From CAIWHR01 sp963788185 (GTDB taxonomy: Bacteria; Pseudomonadota; Gammaproteobacteria; Burkholderiales; Casimicrobiaceae), in contig CAWBGE010000017.1 of the NCBI GenBank assembly GCA_963788185.1, forward strand, positions 496,001 to 560,000: a DNA stretch of 64,000 nt. The letters run 5' to 3'. Made by a program: the position numbers and the translations under genes. The number at the start of each line of letters is the position of its first letter. The stretch's first letter is position 1. Below, one piece after another: positions 42,709-53,059 of this stretch. The notes below the pieces were generated by a model, which was given only the letters and a program-made list of their open reading frames with translations, did no database searches and was not told the origin of the DNA.

Positions 42709-44895
42709 TCATTGACCGCCGTCATGAACCAGCCACAGCACGCCGAGCGGCGGCAACATGACGTCGGCGCTGCACGGGAACCCGTGCCACGCGTGCGCAC
42801 CGGCGATCACGCCGCCGGCATTGCCGCAGTCGCTGCCGCCATAGAGCGCGGCGTCGGTGTTGAGGAGTTCGCGCCACCGTCCCGGCAGCGGCAGGCCGAT
42901 GCGATACCCGGGACGCGGCACCGGCGTGAAGTTGGCGATCATCGCGATCGGACGCCCGCCGTCGCCGCTCCCGCGCACCCAGGCGAAGACCGAATTGTCG
43001 CGGTCATCGACGACGATCCAGCGGAAATCCTCGCCTTCGCAGTCGCGGGCGTGCAGCGCGGGCTCGGCCCGATAGAGCGCATTGCAGTCGCGCACCAGCG
43101 ACTGCGTGCCGCGGTGCCAGCCGATGTCGAGCAGATGCCAGTCGAGCGACTGCGCGAAGTTCCACTCCTGCCCCTGGCCGAATTCCATCCCCATGAACAG
43201 GAGCTTCTTGCCCGGGTAGGCCCACATCAGCGCGAGCGCGGCGCGCAGCGTGGCGAATTGCTGCCAGGCGTCGCCCGGCATCCGGCCCAGCAGCGAGTGC
43301 TTGCCGTGCACGACCTCGTCGTGCGACAGCGGCAGCACGAAATTCTCGGAGAATGCGTAGACCAGTCCGAACGTGATCCGGTCGTGGTGCCAGCGCCGGT
43401 GCACGGGCTCGTAGCTGAGGTAGTCGAGCGTGTCGTTCATCCAGCCCATGTTCCACTTGAAGCCGAAGCCGAGTCCGCCGGCGTGCACCGGCTGCGACAC
43501 CGCCGGCCACGCGGTGGATTCCTCGGCGATGGTGACGACGCCCGGATGGCGCGCGTAGACCGCGGTGTTGAGCTGGCGCAGGAACGCGATGGCGTCGAGG
43601 TTCTCCCTGCCGCCGTAGCGGTTCGCGATCCACTGCCCTTCCTTGCGCGAGTAGTCGAGGTAGAGCATCGACGCGACCGCGTCGACGCGCAGTCCGTCGA
43701 TGTGATAGCGGTCGAGCCAGAACAGCGCGCTGGCAAGCAGATAGTTGGCGACCTCGTGCCGCCCGTAGTTGAACACCGCGGTGTTCCAGTCCGGGTGATA
43801 CCCGAGCCGCGGATCCTCGTGCTCGTACAGCGCCGTACCGTCGAAGTGGGCAAGCCCGTGCGGATCGGTGGGGAAGTGCGCCGGAACCCAGTCGAGGATC
43901 ACGCCGAGCCCGGCACGGTGCGCGCGATCGACGAAGCGCGCGAAGGCCGCGGGCTCGCCGTAGCGCCGCGTGGGGGCGAACATGCCGATCGGCTGATAGC
44001 CCCAGGACTCGTCGAGCGGGTGCTCGTTGACGGGCATCAGTTCGAGATGCGTGAAGCCCATCTCCACCGCGTAGGGGATCAGCGAATCGGCCAGCTCGTC
44101 GTAGCTGAGCCAGCGATTGGCCTCGCCGCGGCGCCACGAGCCCAGGTGCACCTCGTAGATCGACATCGGCGTGCGCCGCGGATCGCGCTGCGCGCGCGCA
44201 GTCATCCATTCGCTGTCGGTCCATGCGAACGTGGCGGTGTCGCAGACGACCGAGGCCGTCGACGGCCGCAGCTCCGAGGCGAAGCCCAGCGGGTCGGCCT
44301 TGAGCGGCAGCAGTTCGCGCTGCGGCCCCAGCACCTCGTACTTGTACAGCGTGCCGACGGCGACTTCCGGGATGAAGATCTCCCAGACACCGGTGCCGAC
44401 GCGTTTTCGCATCGTGTGGCGGCGGCCGTCCCAGCCGTTGAAATCGCCGACCACCGACACCCGCGAGGCGTTGGGCGCCCACACGGCGAAATGCACGCCC
44501 TGCGTGCCTTCGTGCGTCAGCGGGTGCGCGCCGAGGCGGTCGTAGAGATTGACCTGCGTTCCTTCTCCGAGCAGCCAGTCGTCGACCTCGCCCAGCACCG
44601 GCCCGTACGCATAGGGATCGTCGATGATCCAGCTGTCGCGCTCGTTGCGGGCCCGCAGCAGATACGGCATGCGGCTTGCGAGGCGTCCCTCGAAGAACCC
44701 GGCGTCGTCGCGCCGAACGAGCGGCGTAACCGCCACACCGTCGCGCGTGACGAGCTCCACGTCGCGCGCGCCGGGCACGAAGGCGCGGACGACGATTCCG
44801 CCGGGCGCGTCGTGCGGACCCAACACCGAGAACGGGTCGCCGTGCTGTCCGGAGAGGATCGACGCTATGGTGTCGCGCGAGAGTGTGGGTTTCAT
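42709..44895 (-). CDS. glgB: 1,4-alpha-glucan branching enzyme
   Basis: GH13 enzyme of 728 residues that introduces alpha-1,6 branches. It has the long N-terminal CBM48 regions of type 1 GlgB (HFAVWAPNASRVSVVGDFNGW), then the catalytic motifs DWVPAHFPTD, GLRVDAVASMLYLDYSR (nucleophile Asp), TIAEESTAWP (acid Glu) and LSHDEVVHGKHSL. A GGGAG ribosome-binding site precedes the ATG at 44895. It follows glgP by 22 bases. Confidence 0.96.
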   Translation of the reverse strand: MKPTLSRDTIASILSGQHGDPFSVLGPHDAPGGIVVRAFVPGARDVELVTRDGVAVTPLVRRDDAGFFEGRLASRMPYLLRARNERDSWIIDDPYAYGPVLGEVDDWLLGEGTQVNLYDRLGAHPLTHEGTQGVHFAVWAPNASRVSVVGDFNGWDGRRHTMRKRVGTGVWEIFIPEVAVGTLYKYEVLGPQRELLPLKADPLGFASELRPSTASVVCDTATFAWTDSEWMTARAQRDPRRTPMSIYEVHLGSWRRGEANRWLSYDELADSLIPYAVEMGFTHLELMPVNEHPLDESWGYQPIGMFAPTRRYGEPAAFARFVDRAHRAGLGVILDWVPAHFPTDPHGLAHFDGTALYEHEDPRLGYHPDWNTAVFNYGRHEVANYLLASALFWLDRYHIDGLRVDAVASMLYLDYSRKEGQWIANRYGGRENLDAIAFLRQLNTAVYARHPGVVTIAEESTAWPAVSQPVHAGGLGFGFKWNMGWMNDTLDYLSYEPVHRRWHHDRITFGLVYAFSENFVLPLSHDEVVHGKHSLLGRMPGDAWQQFATLRAALALMWAYPGKKLLFMGMEFGQGQEWNFAQSLDWHLLDIGWHRGTQSLVRDCNALYRAEPALHARDCEGEDFRWIVVDDRDNSVFAWVRGSGDGGRPIAMIANFTPVPRPGYRIGLPLPGRWRELLNTDAALYGGSDCGNAGGVIAGAHAWHGFPCSADVMLPPLGVLWLVHDGGQ

Positions 44896-44917
44896 GTTGC
44901 TCCCTGGGCGGCGCGGT

Positions 44918-47395
<2,478 letters not shown>

Positions 47396-47787
47396 CAAAG
47401 GGCGAGCCTGCACGGCCGCGAAAGGGGAGCGGTAGCGACGCGGGGCGCGACAGGCGCGACCGGAAAAACGCAGAGTCCAATCGATTCGGCGTCCCCGGCG
47501 TGGCAAAACGCCGCGCATCGACAAGACGAGTACAAGCATCAGTTTACCCGTTCCGCAACGGCGTCGCACTCCGGCACAGGCGCTGAGTCGCTATGGGCGG
47601 GGCATGGGTTCCGGCGACCCCGCATTGGGACGGAATGTCGCGCGGCGTCCGCGATGCGCGCGCCGTTTGCCAACTGGCGGCGAAGCGTGGGAAAGTGGCG
47701 GCCGGGCATCATGCCGCGGCACTTGCGCCACGGCGGGTCCCGGCGGTCGGTGCATGGTTGGAACGCGATCAGGCGATGGGTTCGGTC
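47396..47787. other. Divergent intergenic region between glgP and the ROK kinase gene
   Basis: These 392 bases separate the two divergent genes and must contain the promoters of both. I see no convincing -35/-10 pair, RNA gene, repeat or conserved ORF. Open frames cross it on both strands but give Arg-rich translations without family resemblance. A weak minus-strand candidate is TTGCGG with TGTACT about 18 bases on, near 47530-47560. An AT-richer patch at 47480-47550 is the only compositional change. Confidence 0.4.
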
Positions 47788-48699
47788 ATGGTTCGTCTCG
47801 GCATCGATCTCGGAGGTACGAAGATCGAAGCGGTGGCACTCGGCGATACCGGCGCGATCGCCTGGCGCCGGCGCGTGTCCACGCCGCAGGGCGACTACGG
47901 GCAGACGATCGCCGCCATCGTGGGACTAGTCGCCGCGGCGGAACAGGATCTCGGCGCCGTCGGAAGCGTCGGCATCGGTACGCCGGGGTCGATTTCCCGC
48001 GCCACGGGGCGGCTGCGCGGGTCGAATTCGGTCTGTCTCAACGGGCGAGCGTTTCGGCAGGATCTTGCCGCGGCGCTGGGCCGCGAGATCCGCATCAGCA
48101 ACGATGCCAACTGCTTTGCGCTGTCGGAGGCAGTCGATGGCGCCGGCGCGGGCGCGGCCGTGGTGTTCGGCGTCATCCTCGGCACGGGCGTGGGGGCCGG
48201 GATCGTCGTTCGCGGCGAGGTGCTCGACGGGCCCAACGGGATCGCCGGCGAATGGGGTCACAATCCTCTGCCCTGGCCGCGCGACGAAGAGCGGCCGGGG
48301 CCGGTGTGCTACTGCGGCAAGACGGGGTGCATCGAAACCTGGTTGTCCGGACCGGGGCTTGCGCGCGATCACCGGCACGCGACGGGCGCCACGCTGCGCT
48401 CGCACGCGATCGCCGAGCGGGCCGGCGGCGGCGACGACGCCTGCGAAGCGACGCTGCGGCGCTACGAAGACCGGCTGGCGCGCTCGCTCGCCCACGTGAT
48501 CAACGTGCTGGATCCCGACGTGATCGTGCTGGGCGGCGGAATGTCGAATCTCGAGCGGCTCTATGCGCGCGTGCCGCAGCTGTGGGCCGCGTGGGTGTTT
48601 TCGGATCGCGTCGACACGCGCCTGGTTCGCAACCGCTTCGGGGATTCGTCGGGCGTGCGCGGCGCCGCCTGGCTGTGGGGAACGGAACGGAACGGCTGA
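47788..48699 (+). CDS. ROK-family sugar kinase (glucokinase/fructokinase-like)
   Basis: Cytoplasmic hexose kinase of 303 residues. The N-terminal phosphate loop GIDLGGTKIEAVAL, the catalytic aspartate in ISNDANCFALSEA, the glycine-rich GVILGTGVGAGIVV and the zinc-binding ROK signature CYCGKTGCIETWLSG are all visible. Similar length and motifs are found in E. coli Mak and NagK, so the substrate may be fructose, glucose or an amino sugar. I use ATG 47788; ATG 47776 is four codons further up. Placed next to the glycogen operon and the importer, it would return free hexose to the phosphorylated pool. Confidence 0.9.
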   Translation: MVRLGIDLGGTKIEAVALGDTGAIAWRRRVSTPQGDYGQTIAAIVGLVAAAEQDLGAVGSVGIGTPGSISRATGRLRGSNSVCLNGRAFRQDLAAALGREIRISNDANCFALSEAVDGAGAGAAVVFGVILGTGVGAGIVVRGEVLDGPNGIAGEWGHNPLPWPRDEERPGPVCYCGKTGCIETWLSGPGLARDHRHATGATLRSHAIAERAGGGDDACEATLRRYEDRLARSLAHVINVLDPDVIVLGGGMSNLERLYARVPQLWAAWVFSDRVDTRLVRNRFGDSSGVRGAAWLWGTERNG

Positions 48700-48756
48700 C
48701 CCGGAGATCCGGGCCGCCGGGCACGCGAACCCGAATCGCGCCCGGCCGTCCGGCTG

Positions 48757-50397
48757 CTACATCCCGGGATACGCGGGTCCGCCGCCGCCTTCCGGGGGCA
48801 CCCAGTGGATGTTCTGCGTCGGGTCCTTGATGTCGCAGGTCTTGCAGTGGACGCAGTTCTGCGCGTTGATCTGCAGGCGCGGCGTCCCGTCCTCGCCGTC
48901 GACGAACTCGTAGACGCCGGCCGGGCAGTAGCGCTGCTCGGGCCCGTCGTAGCGGGCGAGGTTGACGCGGACCGGCACGCCTGCGTCGCGCAGCTGCAGG
49001 TGAACCGGCTGGTCTTCCTCGTGGCTGGTGTTCGACAGGTATACCGACGAGAGCTTGTCGAAGCTGAGCACGCCGTCGGGCTTGGGGTAGGCGATCGGCG
49101 TCGACTCGGCGGCCGGTCGCAGCGACTGGTGGTCGGGACGGTCGTGGCGCAGCGTCCAGGGAACCAGCGCACCGAGGCCGAGGTCGTTGAGCCACATGTG
49201 GATGCCGCCGTGCAGCATGCCCGCCCACAGGCCCCAGCCGAGGCCGGGCTTGACGTTGCGAACCTTGTAGAGGTCCTCGTAGACCCAGGACTTGCGAAAG
49301 TCATCGCCGAGCGTCGCGAGTTCGTCGCGCGCGCGGCCCGCCGCAACGGCGGCGTAGGCGGCTTCGGCGCCGAGCATGCCGGTCTTCGTCGCGTTGTGCG
49401 AGCCCTTGATGCGCGGCAGGTTGACGAAACCGGCGGCGCAGCCGATCAGCGCGCCGCCGGGGAAGGCGAGTTTCGGCACCGATTGCAGGCCGCCCTCGTT
49501 GATCGCGCGGGCGCCGTAGGCGAGCCGCTTGCCCCCGGCGAAGGTGTCCCGGATCGCAGGATGGGTCTTGAAGCGCTGGAACTCGTCGAAGGGCGAGAGG
49601 TGCGGGTTCGCGTAGTTGAGGTGGACGACGAAGCCCACCGAGACGAGATTGTCGCCGTAGTGATAGAGAAACGAACCGCCGCCGGTGTCGTCGGGCAGCG
49701 GCCAGCCCTGGCTGTGGATCACGCGGCCGCGATGGTGGCGGTCGGGGGCGACCTGCCACACTTCCTTGATGCCGATCCCGTATTTCTGCGGGTCCACGCC
49801 GTCGCGCAGATTGAAGCGCGTCATCAGGCCCTGCGCCAGCGAGCCGCGGCAGCCCTCCGCAAACAGCGTGTACTTGGCGTGGAGTTCCATGCCCGGCTGG
49901 TAGTCGCTCTTGTGCGAACCGTCACGGGCGATGCCCACGTCGCCGGTCGCCACGCCGCGCACGGCGCCCGCCTCGTCGTACAGGACTTCGGCCGCGGCGA
50001 AGCCCGGATAGATTTCGACGCCCAGCCCCTCGGCCACGGTGCCCAACCAGCGGCAGACCTGGCCGAGGCTCGCGATGAACATGCCGTGGTTGGACATGAG
50101 GCGCGGCAGCAGCAGGTCGGGGATGCGCCAAGACCGTTCCGTGGTCAGGACCAGAAAGTGATCCTCGGTGACTTCGGTGTCGAGCGGCGCGCCCTGCGCC
50201 TTCCAGTCCGGGAGCAGCTCGTTCAGCGCCCGCGGATCCATCACGGCGCCGGACAGGATGTGGGCGCCGATCTCCGCGCCCTTCTCTAGCAGGCACACTG
50301 CGATCTCGCGCCCGTCGCGCTGCGCCAGCTGCTTCAAGCGGATCGCCGCTGCGAGCCCCGAGGGGCCGCCGCCGACGATGACGACATCGTATTCCAT
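48757..50397 (-). CDS. Electron transfer flavoprotein-ubiquinone oxidoreductase (ETF-QO)
   Basis: Membrane-associated FAD and [4Fe-4S] enzyme of 546 residues that moves electrons from reduced ETF to ubiquinone. The N-terminus has the dinucleotide motif YDVVIVGGGPSGLAAAIRL. Further landmarks are GAHILSGAVMDPRALNELLPDW, GCAAGFVNLPRIKGSHNA and the C-terminal cluster domain CPAGVYEF ... NCVHCKTCDIKDPTQNI. I start at ATG 50397, after GCGAAGCG; the frame extends 16 codons further without family match. It diverges from the EtfD-like gene. Confidence 0.95.
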   Translation of the reverse strand: MEYDVVIVGGGPSGLAAAIRLKQLAQRDGREIAVCLLEKGAEIGAHILSGAVMDPRALNELLPDWKAQGAPLDTEVTEDHFLVLTTERSWRIPDLLLPRLMSNHGMFIASLGQVCRWLGTVAEGLGVEIYPGFAAAEVLYDEAGAVRGVATGDVGIARDGSHKSDYQPGMELHAKYTLFAEGCRGSLAQGLMTRFNLRDGVDPQKYGIGIKEVWQVAPDRHHRGRVIHSQGWPLPDDTGGGSFLYHYGDNLVSVGFVVHLNYANPHLSPFDEFQRFKTHPAIRDTFAGGKRLAYGARAINEGGLQSVPKLAFPGGALIGCAAGFVNLPRIKGSHNATKTGMLGAEAAYAAVAAGRARDELATLGDDFRKSWVYEDLYKVRNVKPGLGWGLWAGMLHGGIHMWLNDLGLGALVPWTLRHDRPDHQSLRPAAESTPIAYPKPDGVLSFDKLSSVYLSNTSHEEDQPVHLQLRDAGVPVRVNLARYDGPEQRYCPAGVYEFVDGEDGTPRLQINAQNCVHCKTCDIKDPTQNIHWVPPEGGGGPAYPGM

Positions 50398-50485
50398 CGC
50401 TTCGCGCTGCACGTGACGCCTCTCGCAGGTGCGGCCGGGGCGCAATCGGGCGCCGGGCGGCAGCAGAGTTGGAAAGCGCTGATTG

Positions 50486-50491
50486 TATAAT
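50486..50491 (+). promoter_or_regulatory. Candidate -10 box in the divergent ETF-QO / EtfD-like region
   Basis: A consensus TATAAT occurs at 50486-50491, 51 bases before the ATG of the EtfD-like gene, in an AT-richer patch of the 145-base divergent spacer. No good -35 lies at the right distance (GCAGAG or CAGAGT). The complementary strand reads TATACA across the same bases, so the two divergent genes might share overlapping promoters. Confidence 0.35.
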
Positions 50492-50542
50492 CGTCAGGCT
50501 CGACTCTGGTCACCCGTTGCCCAAATCCAGCCACACCGCGCC

Positions 50543-52594
50543 ATGAGCCCTGTCGGGATCACGCTTCTGTTGCTCGTCGCCCTTGCCGGCTTCGCGGCGT
50601 TGTGCTGGCGCAAGCTTTCGATCGTCGTCGCGTTGCAGCCGGACCACCGCTGGGACCGGCCGGGTGCCCGGCTCGGGACGGTGTTCGCCAACGGCTTCCT
50701 GCAGCAGCGGATGATCGCGCGGGACCGCCGGCCCGGAATCATGCACACCGTGCTGTTCCTGGGCTTCCTGATCCTGCTCGCGCGCAAGATCCAGCTGCTC
50801 GCCATCGGCTACTACGAGCCCTTCGTCTATCCGGGGCTTGCGGGCGGACTGTTCGCCGCGCTCAAGGACCTCGTCGAGCTGGCGGTGCTCGGCGCCGTCG
50901 GCTACGGCTTCTGGCGCCGGTTCGTCCGTCCGCCGGCGCGGCTCGAGCCCAACCGCGAAGCGCTGGTCGTGCTGTCGCTGATCACGGCGATCATGGTCAC
51001 CGATTTCCTGTTCGACGGCTTTCGCTTCGCCCTGTTCGCCGCAACCGATCCGGGTATTGCGCACGAGCGCAGTTTTGCATTCGGCGGCAACGCGGTCGCC
51101 ACCGCGCTTGCGGGGCTGTCGGACGCCGTGCTGCGCACCGGCTATCACGTCACCTACTGGCTGCAGCTCGCGACCGTGCTCTCGTTTCTGGTCATCCTGC
51201 CGACCGGCGAGCACTTCCACATCGTGACCGCGCTGCCGGCGCTGTATTTTCGCCGCGGGTCGCCGGCCAACGTCGTGCCCGCGGTGGACATCGAGAAGAT
51301 CATGGGCGAGGGCGGCGATGGCGACGACATGAAGGTCGGCGTGCGCACGGCCCGCGATCTCACGTGGAAGGACGGTCTCGATGTCTTCACCTGCACCGAG
51401 TGCGGACGCTGCAAGGACGCGTGCCCGACCTTTCTCACCGGCAAGCCGCTGTCGCAGAAGTGGGTCAACGACGCACTGAAGCACCATCTGCTGGAACAGC
51501 GCAGTGCGCTCATCAAAGGGCCTGTCGACCCCGATCCGGTGCCTGCGCTGGTCGGCGACGTCGTCTCCGAGGACGCGCTGTGGGCATGCACGACCTGCGG
51601 CTATTGCGAGTCGGCGTGTCCCATCGAGCTCGAGCACCTGCCGCGATTCTTCAGGCTGCGCCAGCATCGGGTCATGATGGACGGCGAGTTCCCGCACGAA
51701 CTCAAGGCCGTCTTCGATGCCTACGAATCGCAGAGCAACCCCTGGGGGCTCCCGGCCGAGACGCGCGGCGACTGGGCGCGCGGCCTCGACGTCGCGGTCG
51801 TCGACAGCGCGGAAGCGATGCGCGACTTCGAGTACCTCTTCTACGTGGGGTCGGCGCAGTCTTTCGATCCGCGGGGACAGCGCATCGCCCGCGCCTTCGT
51901 CCGCGTCCTGAAGCACGCCGGCGTGCGCTTTGCCATCCTCGGCGCCGCCGAGACTTCCACCGGCGAGTGCGTCCGTCGGACCGGCAACGAGATGCTGTTC
52001 CAGGCGCTGGCGACCGGCCTTGCCGCGACCTTGAACGGCCTCGGCGTCACCAGGATCGTCACCTGCGATCCGCACGCGTTCAATTCGCTGGCCAACGAGT
52101 TCCCGGCCTTCGGCGGTCGCTACGAGGTCGTGCACCACACGCAGCTCATCGCACAGCTGATCGCGAGCGGGCGGCTCTCGCTCGCGCCTTCGTTCGAGCG
52201 CGTCGTCTATCACGAGCCCTGTTATCTGGGCCGCCACAACGGCGAGTACGAGGCGCCGCGCGCGGTGCTGCGCCATCTGGTGCGCGACACGCCGCTCGAG
52301 TTCGAACTGCAGCGCGAGAAGGCGATGTGCTGCGGCGCCGGCGGCGGGCGCATGTGGATGGAGGAAACGATCGGCAAGCGGATCAACGTCCTGCGCGTCG
52401 AGCAGGCGGAGGCGTGCAAGCCCAGGGTCATCGCCACCGCCTGCCCCTACTGCGCGGTCATGATCGGCGACGGACTGAAGGCGCTGGGCCGCGATGGAGA
52501 GGTGCAAAGCCGCGACATCGCCGAACTCGTCGCCGAGGCGTTGACGGCAGACGCCGGCGGCAAGGACAGAGTTGTCGCGCCGGCGCGCGCGTGA
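50543..52594 (+). CDS. EtfD-like membrane iron-sulfur oxidoreductase (heterodisulfide-reductase/CCG family)
   Basis: Protein of 683 residues. The N-terminal 240 residues hold about five to six membrane helices (NarI-like cytochrome region; histidines such as in GIMHTVLFLGF and GYHVTYWLQ could bind heme). Two [4Fe-4S] motifs follow, CTECGRCKDACP and CTTCGYCESACP. In the C-terminal CCG part only the second domain is intact (HEPCYLGRHN ... MCCGAGGGRMW); where the first should be there is GAAETSTGECVRRTGNE. Similar proteins (Mycobacterium EtfD, 'EMO' proteins) carry electrons from ETF to quinone. Start ATG 50543. The thioesterase gene follows by 15 bases. Confidence 0.85.
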   Translation: MSPVGITLLLLVALAGFAALCWRKLSIVVALQPDHRWDRPGARLGTVFANGFLQQRMIARDRRPGIMHTVLFLGFLILLARKIQLLAIGYYEPFVYPGLAGGLFAALKDLVELAVLGAVGYGFWRRFVRPPARLEPNREALVVLSLITAIMVTDFLFDGFRFALFAATDPGIAHERSFAFGGNAVATALAGLSDAVLRTGYHVTYWLQLATVLSFLVILPTGEHFHIVTALPALYFRRGSPANVVPAVDIEKIMGEGGDGDDMKVGVRTARDLTWKDGLDVFTCTECGRCKDACPTFLTGKPLSQKWVNDALKHHLLEQRSALIKGPVDPDPVPALVGDVVSEDALWACTTCGYCESACPIELEHLPRFFRLRQHRVMMDGEFPHELKAVFDAYESQSNPWGLPAETRGDWARGLDVAVVDSAEAMRDFEYLFYVGSAQSFDPRGQRIARAFVRVLKHAGVRFAILGAAETSTGECVRRTGNEMLFQALATGLAATLNGLGVTRIVTCDPHAFNSLANEFPAFGGRYEVVHHTQLIAQLIASGRLSLAPSFERVVYHEPCYLGRHNGEYEAPRAVLRHLVRDTPLEFELQREKAMCCGAGGGRMWMEETIGKRINVLRVEQAEACKPRVIATACPYCAVMIGDGLKALGRDGEVQSRDIAELVAEALTADAGGKDRVVAPARA

Positions 52595-52609
52595 AGGAGA
52601 GGTTGTTTT

Positions 52610-53050
52610 GTGACCCACAAGCCGCGATTGCTCGTGCACACCTCGCGCCAGTCCCTGCGCTGGGGCGATATGGATGCGCTGGGCCATGTCAACAACACCG
52701 TCTACTTCCGCTACCTCGAGCAGGCGCGGATCGAGTGGCTGTTCGCGCTCGCGCCGGAGCGCAGCGCGTTCGAAGGAACGGGGCCGGTGATCGTCAATGC
52801 GAGCTGCACGTTCCTCGAGCCGCTCGTCTACCCCGGCGAGATCGAGGTGCGGATGTACCTGGGCGATCTTGGGCGCAGCAGCGTGGGGAGCAGCTACGAG
52901 ATCCTGATGAACGGCCGCAAGTACGCGGAGGGTGCCGCCAAGATCGTGTGGATCGACATGGCGACGGGGCGCAGCGTGCCGCTGCCGGAAGCGATCGCGG
53001 GGCCGGTCCGGGCAGCGGCCGGCGACCACGCGGGCAGCGGCGCAGCGTAG
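52610..53050 (+). CDS. Acyl-CoA thioesterase, hotdog fold (YbgC/FadM-like)
   Basis: A 146-residue single hotdog domain. The motif RWGDMDALGHVNNTVYFRYLEQARIEW has the catalytic Asp of 4-hydroxybenzoyl-CoA thioesterase-type enzymes. It would hydrolyse an acyl-CoA to free acid and CoA. The GTG start is preceded by a strong ribosome-binding site (GAAGGAGAGG, 52592-52601). It sits between the EtfD-like gene and acetoacetyl-CoA synthetase, spacing 15 and 9 bases, so all three are probably one transcript devoted to acyl-CoA handling. Confidence 0.88.
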   Translation: MTHKPRLLVHTSRQSLRWGDMDALGHVNNTVYFRYLEQARIEWLFALAPERSAFEGTGPVIVNASCTFLEPLVYPGEIEVRMYLGDLGRSSVGSSYEILMNGRKYAEGAAKIVWIDMATGRSVPLPEAIAGPVRAAAGDHAGSGAA

Positions 53051-53059
53051 CGCCTCGCG

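Noticed and set aside
47396..47569. 58-residue N-terminal extension of glycogen phosphorylase
   Set aside because: Arg-rich and unlike the family; starting at 47395 gives the usual ~820-residue length.
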